Shown here: positions 1 to 6,447 of the stretch, one piece after another | Numbering within the stretch: the first letter of the stretch is position 1 | Layout: the number at the start of each line of letters is the position of its first letter | Assembly (NCBI GenBank): GCA_963169175.1 | Contig: CAUJFK010000132.1 | Span: 1-13,868, forward strand | Source of the DNA: Acidobacteriota bacterium | GTDB taxonomy: Bacteria; Acidobacteriota; Blastocatellia; Pyrinomonadales; Pyrinomonadaceae | Direction: 5' to 3' | DNA: 13,868 nucleotides | Made by a program: the position numbers and the translations under genes | Notes under the pieces: generated by a model | Told to the model about the DNA's origin: nothing | The model's input: only the letters and a program-made list of their open reading frames with translations | The model's database searches: none

Positions 1-40
1 AGCTTTCGCCCATATCGCAGTTCAGATCGACAGATAACAT
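1..40 (-). CDS. pxpA: 5-oxoprolinase subunit A, LamB/YcsF family (N-terminal 13 codons only)
   Basis: Only the first 13 codons are inside the window. From the ATG at 40 down to base 1 the minus strand reads M-L-S-V-D-L-N-C-D-M-G-E-S. The D-L-N-C-D-(M/L)-G-E-S block is the N-terminal signature of the LamB/YcsF (PxpA) family. PxpA works with PxpB and PxpC in the ATP-dependent opening of 5-oxoproline (pyroglutamate) to glutamate in the cytoplasm. The position fits, because pxpB and pxpC lie just upstream on the same strand and the three genes are usually clustered. The gap to pxpC is 187 bp and is filled by a repeat, so this gene may need its own promoter; a candidate extended -10 lies just upstream. 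No clear Shine-Dalgarno is seen. The stretch is short, but the motif plus context make the call fairly safe. Confidence 0.82.
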   Translation of the reverse strand, partial: MLSVDLNCDMGES

Positions 41-55
41 ATTTGTCGTGGGAAG

Positions 56-84
56 ATTATCACAGGATCACTGGTAGACTGTAA
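56..84 (-). promoter_or_regulatory. Candidate extended -10 promoter for pxpA
   Basis: On the minus strand TGTGATAAT (GATAAT at 61-56, preceded by TG-n) looks like an extended -10 element. The hexamer 17 bp upstream, TTACAG (84-79), is a poor -35. A start site near base 49 would give a leader of about 9 nt to the pxpA ATG at 40. The upstream part overlaps the edge of the repeat at 77-203. This is pattern matching only. Confidence 0.28.
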
Positions 85-203
85 CAGTTTGATCGCAAGT
101 ACTTTTGTGCTTTCTGTGTCTTCAACCTGGCGAGCTTTGTGTTGAAAAAAATCATTAACACAAAGGCCGCAAAGAGCGGACACAAAGTTCGGCAAAGAAG
201 AAG
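77..203. repeat. Hairpin-forming 'CACAAAG' intergenic repeat, copy 1
   Basis: This ~127-bp element begins GACTGTAACA and is closely similar, in the same orientation, to 3788-3914. Inside it, CTTTGTGTT (135-143) faces AACACAAAG (157-165) as an inverted repeat. An outer pair, TGTGTC (115-120) with GACACA (179-184), would extend the hairpin. It fills most of the gap between pxpC and pxpA. Short reading frames across it are not credible genes. Confidence 0.8.
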
Positions 204-227
204 AGATAGGCAAGCACTACCTCCAAA

Positions 228-1172
228 TTATTGTTTACTGCCAGTGGGGGAATAAGCAAAACGGAGACCGGTTTTGAGCCAGTTTATGTCCCGTTCCATT
301 TGAGCACAGGCCCGTTCGGCCTCGTCGATCTCGACGATTTTGAAACCGATCCCGTCACCTGGGCCGAGTTGGCCGGCAAGCGGCAGGTCCGCTTTGATTA
401 TATGCCCGAGTCGCGGATAACCGCCCGTCGTTTGATGATCGGCCATAAGGGCGATCAATTGCCCATCCGGAAGCAATTGTATAGTTCCGAAGTCAACCGG
501 AGAAGAGATCATTTCCCCATTTCCGGCCATTCGTAACGCAGGGCCCTCAAGTCGAAATCCCATGCGGTCCGAGTTGCGGGAAAGCATGAATGCCGCCGAT
601 TCCAGGGCGTTGTTATCCTCTTTAAGCAAGGAGAACTCAGCCCCGGCAACGACCCGAACGGTTGGGAATCTGCTATATGCGGGCAAAATACTGTTGGAAA
701 CGATACCAACCGCCGGAGGCGGAGCATGGAGCGGAACTGGAAGGCAAGGCAGGCGGTGTCCCGCAGGCAGTCGATTAGTGCGGCGGTCCGACAATGCATC
801 CGAACGGTGCGGGAACCCGCCTCGAACCGCAAGATAGCATCTGTTGCCGGAATGCTTTTGGGTAAATCGGAGTACGGATGATTCGCGACCGATGTGGGTG
901 CGCCAGTTTACGGCCGGCGATCCGTCGATATGGCCATCGAAGTCAGCACCGGCGAGAGTGAATATGCACTCGGCCTCAAAGACGATCTCGGGCCCGGGAT
1001 AGTGGAGCTCGAGAACGGCGTCAGATTCGTCATTGCCGACCAGCAGGTTTGCGATCCGGGCGGCGGCCCTGTCCATTGCGCCGCCGGGCGGCACCCCGAA
1101 TCGCCTGCGGCCAAAGCGGCCGAGGTCCTGAAGCGAAGTAAAAATACCTTCCTTTTTGAGTAAAAGGCTCAT
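228..1172 (-). CDS. pxpC: 5-oxoprolinase subunit C (biotin-dependent carboxyltransferase-like, AHS2/KipA domain)
   Basis: This 314-aa protein is one subunit of the ATP-dependent 5-oxoprolinase PxpABC, which opens 5-oxoproline to glutamate. Family hallmarks are visible: TSLQDLGRFG (12-21), GGAMD (30-34), IANLLVGND (40-48), a YLAVRGG block (113-119), the SDRMGFRLEG segment (201-210) and QTTGGYPR (247-254). Length matches the family (about 310-330 aa). The gene starts 18 bp after the pxpB stop, so the two are surely co-transcribed. One oddity is residues 120-157, where the family normally has a GS-ST...GGxxGR...GD stretch: here it is proline/arginine-rich and lacks the GGxxGR core, though the frame stays open and homology resumes at about residue 170. 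That could be divergence or a pair of compensating frameshifts. KipA (sporulation kinase regulator) is a homologous alternative name, but the pxpA/pxpB context favours oxoprolinase. Confidence 0.9.
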   Translation of the reverse strand: MSLLLKKEGIFTSLQDLGRFGRRRFGVPPGGAMDRAAARIANLLVGNDESDAVLELHYPGPEIVFEAECIFTLAGADFDGHIDGSPAVNWRTHIGRESSVLRFTQKHSGNRCYLAVRGGFPHRSDALSDRRTNRLPAGHRLPCLPVPLHAPPPAVGIVSNSILPAYSRFPTVRVVAGAEFSLLKEDNNALESAAFMLSRNSDRMGFRLEGPALRMAGNGEMISSPVDFGTIQLLPDGQLIALMADHQTTGGYPRLGHIIKADLPLAGQLGPGDGIGFKIVEIDEAERACAQMERDINWLKTGLRFAYSPTGSKQ

Positions 1173-1190
1173 TACAGATCGGGTTCCCCT

Positions 1191-1874
1191 TCAATCGCGG
1201 ACGAAGTGCACACGGTCGCCGGGGCTGAAAATAAAGGGTGGTTCAACGCTGGTGTCGATCAACTCTTCCTCGGTCCGGCCAATTATTTGCCAACCGCCGG
1301 GTGAGGCCGAGGGATAGATGCCCGCTTGCCCGCCCGCGATCCCGATACTTCCCTTGGGAACCGAGGTCCGAGCTGTTGCACGTCGCGGGGCCGCAATACG
1401 TTCATCGACTGCGCCAAGATACGGGAAACCGGGAAGGAACCCCAGCATAAAAACGCGATACTCAACGGACAAAAAGATCTCGATCACGTGATCCGGCGAT
1501 ACACCAGCGAATGACGCGACCACACCCAAGTCGGGAGCATCGTCACCCGAAAATCGAGCTGGGATCGTGACCACCCGGCCGGATTCGCTATGGCGGACCG
1601 GCGCTGTCAGGAGTGCGTTGCTTACCATATCCCGGACGGCTGACAACGTTGTTTCGTACGACGGGTAGGTACGACCAACGGTTGATTGGTCGTAAAACAC
1701 CGCGACAGAAGCCATCGCCGGAACTGCCTCGATCAGGCCGGGAAACGGATGTTCAGAAAGATAATTGGCAAGGCAGATCGAGGCGTCATTTAGTTCGATC
1801 GAAAGCTCATTCCCGAATTCGACCGTGATCGCGCTGTCGCCAAGCGGAAAGATCCTTGTCGGTTGAATGTTCAT
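1191..1874 (-). CDS. pxpB: 5-oxoprolinase subunit B (AHS1/KipI family)
   Basis: This 227-aa protein is the normal length for PxpB/KipI and is cytoplasmic. Diagnostic motifs are FPLGDSAITVEFG near the N-terminus (9-21), the MLGFLPGFPYLG block (143-154), APRR (162-165), VPKGSIGIAGGQAGIYP (172-188) and SPGGWQIIGRT (191-201), ending in the SPGD/VHF segment. In the family it pairs with PxpC to form the AHS1-AHS2 unit that acts with PxpA on 5-oxoproline. Its ATG lies 3 bp after the dppC-like stop, and pxpC follows 18 bp downstream, so translation is probably coupled to the transporter genes. The close linkage to the permeases suggests the imported substrate feeds the oxoprolinase; that is inference. 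Confidence 0.93.
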   Translation of the reverse strand: MNIQPTRIFPLGDSAITVEFGNELSIELNDASICLANYLSEHPFPGLIEAVPAMASVAVFYDQSTVGRTYPSYETTLSAVRDMVSNALLTAPVRHSESGRVVTIPARFSGDDAPDLGVVASFAGVSPDHVIEIFLSVEYRVFMLGFLPGFPYLGAVDERIAAPRRATARTSVPKGSIGIAGGQAGIYPSASPGGWQIIGRTEEELIDTSVEPPFIFSPGDRVHFVRD

Positions 1875-1877
1875 CGA

Positions 1878-2687
1878 TCAGCGGGTCCTTTGTTTGGGAT
1901 CGAGATATTCTCGCAGGCCGTCGCCGATGAAGTTGAAGGCAAGCACTGTTAGGGCTATTGCCGCTCCGGGGAAAAAGAGCACGTGCGGCGTTGCGGCAAA
2001 GTACTGCCTTGCCTCTTCGATCATCGTACCCCAACTCGGTGCAGGCGGCGGTATGCCGAGGCCGAGAAACGAAAGCGATGCTTCGGACAAAACGGCACCC
2101 GCCATTCCGAGCGATGCCTGGACGATCAGCGGTTGGATGGCATTCGGCATGATATGCGTGAACAGGATCCGCATATTGCCGGCCCCGAGGGCCTTGGCGG
2201 CCTGGACAAAATCATACTCTCGGACCTTTAACACCTGTCCGCGCATTACGCGGGCATATCCGACCCAGCCGATGATGCAGAGGGCAAGGATCAGCTTGCC
2301 CAACCCCGCTCCTAAAAAAGCTACCAGAGCGATTGCAAGCAAAAGGCCGGGAAAGGCAAGGAAGACGTTGAACAAGTAGCCCGATAATACTTTATCGATC
2401 CAGCCGCCGTAATAGCCGGCGATCGAACCTATCAGTATGCCGATCGTACCTGAAACAACGACCACCGTTATGCCGACCTCAAGCGATATCCGTGCACCAA
2501 AAATGAGCCGTGAGTAAATGTCGCGGCCTAGAGCGTCCGTACCAAACCAGTGTTCTGCTGACGGCGGTGCAAACCGTATTGCGAGGTCCTGCGCCGTTAC
2601 GTCGTGTGTAGCAAGAAACGGTGCGAATATGGCGGCCAGCACCACAGCGGCCGCGATCGCGATACCTATGTAGCTGAGCCTGTTCAT
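1878..2687 (-). CDS. Peptide/nickel-type ABC transporter permease, DppC family
   Basis: This 269-aa inner-membrane permease is of the binding-protein-dependent type. It opens with a short cytoplasmic tail and a first membrane segment (about 7-25), followed by the FGTDALGRDIYSR motif (48-60) typical of DppC/OppC. Further hydrophobic segments follow, with the EAA loop that contacts the ATPase at about 162-182 (QAAKALGAG...HIMPN) and the SEASLSFLGLGIPPP motif (201-214). The start ATG overlaps the stop of the upstream permease gene by one base (TAATG), which is classic translational coupling. Substrate cannot be read from a permease; dipeptides, oligopeptides or, given the pxp genes downstream, pyroglutamyl compounds are possible. 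No binding protein or ATPase gene is in the window. Confidence 0.92.
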   Translation of the reverse strand: MNRLSYIGIAIAAAVVLAAIFAPFLATHDVTAQDLAIRFAPPSAEHWFGTDALGRDIYSRLIFGARISLEVGITVVVVSGTIGILIGSIAGYYGGWIDKVLSGYLFNVFLAFPGLLLAIALVAFLGAGLGKLILALCIIGWVGYARVMRGQVLKVREYDFVQAAKALGAGNMRILFTHIMPNAIQPLIVQASLGMAGAVLSEASLSFLGLGIPPPAPSWGTMIEEARQYFAATPHVLFFPGAAIALTVLAFNFIGDGLREYLDPKQRTR

Positions 2688-3667
2688 TAGGAAAGCCGGA
2701 TCCTTGGGTCAAGCCTCCTGTACACAAGATCGGTCAGTGTGTTGGCAAGTATATAAGTCACACTTATTACAAGCACGCACCCTTGAACCAGGCGATAATC
2801 ACGTTTCGCGATGCCGTCTTCAAGCAGCAAAAGGCCAAGGCCCTGCCAACTGAAGATCTTTTCGGTTATGATCGCGCCCGCAAGCAGCACGCCAAGCTGC
2901 AAACCGAGGATTGTAACCACCGGGATCAAGCCGTTCTTTAGAACGTGTTTGTAAACGACGGTGCGTTCGCTTAGCCCTTTTGCCCGCGCGGTGCGGACGT
3001 AGTCCTCGCCAAGTTCTTCGATCACGCTGGAACGTACCATTCGCGTCAGGATCGCCGAAAGTGCGGCACCGAGCGTTATCGCCGGAAGCACAATGTCTTC
3101 AGGGTAAAGGCTGCCTGTGGGCGAGAACCAGCCTAGTTTTACGGCAAACACATAAACCAGGAAAGGGCCGATGACGAACGTCGGAAGCGAGATCCCAAGA
3201 AGTGCAATGAACGAGGCAATGTTGTCCAAAACTCCGTTTTTGTGACGTCCTGCCAGAACGCCGAGCGGGATCGCAATGCCGACCGCGACAAGCATCGCCG
3301 CCAATGCCAGCTTGATCGTAGCCGGATATCGATCGAGGATCATATCGAGCACCGGCCTGTCAGTGCGGAACGATGTTCCGAGATCGCCATGCAGCAGGCC
3401 TGCCCAGTAATCGTAGTATCGATTGTTGGTGCCGTTCCACGTCAAGCCATTCTCATTAGTATAACTAATAAAAAATGCGGGGCGATCAAGGCCATGTTTC
3501 TGGTTGAAATTGTCGATCTGCTCGGCGGTTGCCGTTTCACCTAAAATCGTCGCGGCCGGCGATCCCGGCACCAGTTCGATCAGCAGCGTTACAGCCGACA
3601 CGACGGTCCAGATGACCAGAAGCATCAATCCGAGACGGCGAGCGAAATTTAACAGCTTGTACTTCAT
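2687..3667 (-). CDS. Peptide/nickel-type ABC transporter permease, DppB family
   Basis: This is the first gene of the left cluster, 326 aa from the ATG at 3667 (M-K-Y-K-L-L-N-F-A-R-R-L). A longer in-frame start at 3778 would add 37 poorly hydrophobic residues running back toward the upstream repeat, so I reject it; 326 aa is the usual DppB length. Features seen are an N-terminal membrane segment (about 12-32), ELVPGSPA just after it, the HGDLGTSF motif, several hydrophobic helices, and the EAA loop DYVRTARAKGLSE...HVLKN. The ending RLDPRIRLS is typical of the family. It forms a heterodimeric pore with the DppC-like protein. No strong Shine-Dalgarno precedes the chosen ATG. Upstream is an AT-rich stretch with a weak promoter-like pair. 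Confidence 0.92.
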   Translation of the reverse strand: MKYKLLNFARRLGLMLLVIWTVVSAVTLLIELVPGSPAATILGETATAEQIDNFNQKHGLDRPAFFISYTNENGLTWNGTNNRYYDYWAGLLHGDLGTSFRTDRPVLDMILDRYPATIKLALAAMLVAVGIAIPLGVLAGRHKNGVLDNIASFIALLGISLPTFVIGPFLVYVFAVKLGWFSPTGSLYPEDIVLPAITLGAALSAILTRMVRSSVIEELGEDYVRTARAKGLSERTVVYKHVLKNGLIPVVTILGLQLGVLLAGAIITEKIFSWQGLGLLLLEDGIAKRDYRLVQGCVLVISVTYILANTLTDLVYRRLDPRIRLS

Positions 3668-3689
3668 CCAGAGAGGCGGCCCGAAAAAG

Positions 3690-3716
3690 TTTATAATTTT
3701 GCGAAAGATATAACAA
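3690..3716 (-). promoter_or_regulatory. Weak promoter candidate for the dppBC-pxpBC cluster
   Basis: On the minus strand TTGTTA (3716-3711) and TATAAA (3695-3690) are separated by 15 bp, shorter than ideal. They sit in the only AT-rich stretch upstream of the dppB-like ATG at 3667, and no intrinsic terminator is seen between them and that gene. The short spacer keeps confidence low. Confidence 0.3.
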
Positions 3717-3787
3717 ATTTCGTGCTGTGTCGGAGCAGCCGCGCTTGATCCTCCCAGCTTCGCCGCCGCTAAAAGCATTAACTAATG

Positions 3788-3914
3788 GACTGTAACAATT
3801 AAATCGGACGCACTTTGTGCTCTTTGTGTCTTCAACTTGGTGAGCTTTGTGTTTAAAAACCATTAACACAACGACCGCAAAGGGCCGACACAAAGATCGC
3901 AAAGAAGAAAAAAA
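3788..3914. repeat. Hairpin-forming 'CACAAAG' intergenic repeat, copy 2
   Basis: This is a direct copy of the element at 77-203. It starts with the same GACTGTAACA, continues with CTTTGTGTCTTCAACTTGG-like sequence and GAGCTTTGTGTT, then the inverted half ATTAACACAA...GACACAAAG, and ends in CGCAAAGAAGAA. It occupies the gap between menG (ends 3956) and the dppB-like gene. The same strand potential for a hairpin is present. It may act as a transcription boundary between the two operons. Confidence 0.8.
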
Positions 3915-3955
3915 CGGCAAAAGGACCGACAACTACAACGGGTTTAGCGTCAACA

Positions 3956-4684
3956 CTAAAGGCCGCGGGTTCCCGAATGGATGGCCGCTATTCCTCCGGT
4001 GAGGTTACTGTACGAGACATTCTCAAAACCGGACGTACGAAACATTTGCACGAGAGCTTTTTGATCGGGGAATTTTGATACCGAATCGGGAAGGTATTCA
4101 TAGGCCCCGCGCGAACCGCTAACCAATCCGCCGATCCGCGGCAGGACCTGTGCAAAATAGAAATTAAATAGAGTTCGAAATCCCGGGACAGCGGGCGAGG
4201 AGAATTCCAGGACCACAAGCTTTCCGCCGGGCTTAAGTATTCGGCGAAGTTCGGACAATCCGTCTTTGAAATTTGCAAGATTTCTTAAGCCGAATGCGAT
4301 GGTCGCCGCGTCGAATGTTTCGTCAGGGAATGAAAGCTGCATCGCATCCGCTTCGACGTATGGGATCGCCAGTGAAAGCACAGCCGTCTTTTCTCTTGCA
4401 CGAGCGAGCATCGGGCGGCAAAAATCAGTTCCTACCACCTTTGCGGCAGCGTCCCGCTGAAGTTCGATCGCAAGATCGCCCGTCCCGCAGGCGACATCCA
4501 GGACAATGGCCCGCGGGTCAGCCAACGTTTCGGCCAGAAGGCTTCGCACACGCCGACGCCAGCTTTTGTCAATATTTACCGACAGAAGATGGTTAAGCAG
4601 GTCATAGCGGCCGGCGATGCCCGAGAACATAGATCGGACAGCGGCGGCGTGAGCTACCTCGTTGGCGGTGCGTTCGGTGGACAT
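3956..4684 (-). CDS. menG: Demethylmenaquinone methyltransferase (UbiE/MenG family)
   Basis: This 242-aa SAM-dependent methyltransferase carries out the last step of menaquinone synthesis, methylating demethylmenaquinone. UbiE can also methylate a ubiquinone intermediate, but menaquinone is more likely in the inferred lineage. Seen are the N-terminal MFSGIAGRYDLLNHLLS block (19-35), SAM-binding motif I VLDVACGTGD (61-70), the acidic GTD at 85-87, FGLRNLANFKDGLSE (131-145), RILKPGGKLVVLEFS (148-162), YEYLPDSV (195-202) and the C-terminal GGIAAIHSG (230-238). All are UbiE/MenG signatures and the length is typical. The ATG follows the stop of the M16-family gene with no base between (TAA-ATG), so its translation is probably coupled to that gene. 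Confidence 0.95.
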   Translation of the reverse strand: MSTERTANEVAHAAAVRSMFSGIAGRYDLLNHLLSVNIDKSWRRRVRSLLAETLADPRAIVLDVACGTGDLAIELQRDAAAKVVGTDFCRPMLARAREKTAVLSLAIPYVEADAMQLSFPDETFDAATIAFGLRNLANFKDGLSELRRILKPGGKLVVLEFSSPAVPGFRTLFNFYFAQVLPRIGGLVSGSRGAYEYLPDSVSKFPDQKALVQMFRTSGFENVSYSNLTGGIAAIHSGTRGL

Positions 4685-5989
4685 TTAGTTAGCTGTGCTG
4701 CTTGCCGTCGGTACTGTTGACGCTGAGACGACAGCCGCCGCCAGCGGTGCATTCGTGAGCCTGGCCGCGAGAGCGTTGACATCGGCGAGAGCAACGTTCT
4801 GAAATGCCCTTAGATCGTCTGAGGGTGAAACAATTCGGAAAGTATCAACATCGAGCCACAGGTCCGTAGCGTCATGTTTTCCTCTCTCAGCAAGCACCTC
4901 ATTTTTAGCAGCAGAGAAATCCGTATCGGTAACCGGCCGAACAAGGATGGAATGCAAAGATTGCGGATCAGCATTCATATCAGCACTTGTCGAAAGTACC
5001 ACCGGTGACGACGGCTGCGACCGGTAGCCGAACGTGAATGCCCCGGGAAGGATGTGTTCGCCATGGACGACCGAGGCATTCGACCCCGAGCCTTTTGCGA
5101 TCAGTTCCGCAAGACGCGTCTGCAGTACGCGGGCAAATACTTCTGCAGGTGCAAAGTCCTTGCTTGAGCGGGCAAAGCCGCGCGTCGCATAACGAACTTC
5201 TGACTGGGCAATACCCGGCATCTCGACCTTAACGACCGAAGCATCCGGTGCGTCAGGCTGGCGAAAGGTCGAAGGCACATGCTTGTCGGCCTTCTGCCAT
5301 GCGCCGAAATACCGCCGGGCGGCACGAAAAGCAAGGTTCGGGTCAATATTTCCGCTGATGATAACTGTTGCGTTGTCGGCGGTGACCAGCCGGTTCTTTG
5401 CAAATTTCAGGTCCGCAAAATCTATTTTCTGAAGCGATGCGGCAGAGCCGTTGATGGGCCGGCCGTACGGAAAAGTGCCGAAGAGGCGTTTTGCAATAAC
5501 CCGATCGGCAACATATGCACCATCTTTTTCCAACTCCTCCACTTTATTCAATTGTGCAGTTTTGAGCGATGCGGTCGAGTCCTTGTCGATCGCGACATTC
5601 GCGATCGCCTGGGCCACAGTTTCGATCAAGGTAAGAAAATCGCCGCTTCGGGCTCTAGTGTCGATTTGGATATAGTCGTAATTGCACGACACATCAAAGC
5701 TTCCACCCAGCTCGTCGCGAAAGAAAGTTCGCGAATCCGCCGTCGGGAAAAAGCTGTCCGACAGCATCTTCATCACGCCTTCTTTTTCCTGCGGATCGAA
5801 CGCCGAGCCGGCGTGGATGCGCAGTTTTAGCGATACAAGATCGTTCCCCGGCGTTTTCAATGTGAGGACCTTCATGCCGTTGAGAAGCTTTTCCTGCCTT
5901 GGGGTGGCAGATGGTTTTTGGGCGGGTATGACCGCCGCGAGAGCGAATGTAAGGCCGATCAACAATAATAGCTTTCTTGAAATACTCAT
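4685..5989 (-). CDS. Exported M16-family (insulinase-like) protein lacking the zinc-binding motif
   Basis: This 434-aa protein has a signal peptide (K6 followed by LLLLIGLTFALAAVIPA, probable cleavage near residue 23), so it is likely periplasmic. The body matches the M16 fold: LLNGMKVLTLKTP (35-47), LKLRIHAGSAFDP (54-66), GGSFDVSCNYDYIQI (95-109), the YGRPINGS...SLQKID segment (175-190) and TVIISGNID (208-216). In active members HxxEH lies about ten residues after the GS-E stretch; here the aligned segment is GVMKMLSDSF (71-80), with no His or Glu in the zinc positions. It is therefore probably a non-catalytic partner, like the inactive half of a two-subunit M16 protease. No catalytic M16 gene is in the window, whereas such pairs are often adjacent. 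It precedes menG with zero spacing; a functional link to menG is unclear. Confidence 0.85.
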   Translation of the reverse strand: MSISRKLLLLIGLTFALAAVIPAQKPSATPRQEKLLNGMKVLTLKTPGNDLVSLKLRIHAGSAFDPQEKEGVMKMLSDSFFPTADSRTFFRDELGGSFDVSCNYDYIQIDTRARSGDFLTLIETVAQAIANVAIDKDSTASLKTAQLNKVEELEKDGAYVADRVIAKRLFGTFPYGRPINGSAASLQKIDFADLKFAKNRLVTADNATVIISGNIDPNLAFRAARRYFGAWQKADKHVPSTFRQPDAPDASVVKVEMPGIAQSEVRYATRGFARSSKDFAPAEVFARVLQTRLAELIAKGSGSNASVVHGEHILPGAFTFGYRSQPSSPVVLSTSADMNADPQSLHSILVRPVTDTDFSAAKNEVLAERGKHDATDLWLDVDTFRIVSPSDDLRAFQNVALADVNALAARLTNAPLAAAVVSASTVPTASSTAN

Positions 5990-6109
5990 TTTCCGTTTGG
6001 GTCGTAAAAGCGAAATGTTACCCTTTTTAGTTGCAAAACTCCATCAAAGTGTTGTAACCGCCCGCGCCGATAGCTCCCTGATCTTGTGGCGCCGGATGTT
6101 TTATCACGG

Positions 6110-6205
6110 GTTCTTTGCAGGCTTTGCGAGCTTTGCCTGGAGTAAAAACAAGGTTTCCCCCAAAGCCGCAAAGGCCGCAGAGGAACGCCGAGAAGAAGGT
6201 CTCCA
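6110..6205. repeat. Diverged third copy of the 'CACAAAG/GCAAAG' repeat
   Basis: The stretch contains GGCTTTGCGAGCTTTGCCTGG, then an A-rich centre, then AAAGCCGCAAAGGCCGC and GCCGAGAAGAAGG. This matches the layout of the copies at 77-203 and 3788-3914 (GAGCTTTG..., A-rich loop, CAAAGGCCGCAAAG, AAGAAG), with GC-rich substitutions. It shares their polarity. Confidence 0.6.
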
Positions 6206-6359
6206 TCAAGCATCACAAGACCCTTGAGATCTACTTCCACGCGGCTGGGCAGGCGATGTTGAAAAAAGTTGATTTGCACAGGCATCGTGTTAAATAACCG
6301 GCGCATCTATCAAAGTTGAGGGAATGCGGTCCGTATCGTGCGGGAAATTTTTCTGGAAA

Positions 6360-6390
6360 TTGTCAAATTCCACGAAAATAGCGTTATAAT
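6360..6390 (+). promoter_or_regulatory. Sigma-70-type promoter of the TonB-family gene
   Basis: TTGTCA (6360-6365) and a perfect TATAAT (6385-6390) are separated by 19 bp. The -35 matches the consensus at 4 of 6 positions. The predicted start near 6397 gives a leader of about 50 nt, with GAGG at 6436-6439 placed 8 nt before the ATG at 6448. The spacer is slightly long, but the perfect -10 in an otherwise GC-rich window is convincing. Confidence 0.55.
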
Positions 6391-6447
6391 TATAGGATTA
6401 CCTGGCTTGCCGGTCCATACAGGCAAGAGATTAGCGAGGCCGATACC

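Larger units (their letters stand above)
5990..6447. other. Divergent intergenic region between the M16-family gene and the TonB-family gene
   Basis: These 458 bp contain no credible gene; the short reading frames on both strands overlap each other and a repeat. A diverged repeat copy lies at about 6110-6205. The right end holds the promoter and ribosome-binding site of the TonB-family gene. No clear promoter for the leftward gene was found near its start at 5989. Confidence 0.6.

Noticed and set aside
22..213. 63-codon minus-strand reading frame
   Set aside because: It runs through the CACAAAG repeat; the homologous repeat at 3788-3914 gives a similar spurious peptide, so the likeness comes from the DNA repeat, and no start signals are present.
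3668..3778. N-terminal extension of the DppB-like permease to 3778
   Set aside because: The extra 37 residues do not look like family sequence and bring the start to the edge of the repeat; the ATG at 3667 gives the usual DppB length and N-terminus.
6115..6306. Short overlapping frames on both strands in the divergent intergenic region
   Set aside because: They overlap each other and a repeat copy, and have no ribosome-binding sites or recognisable motifs.
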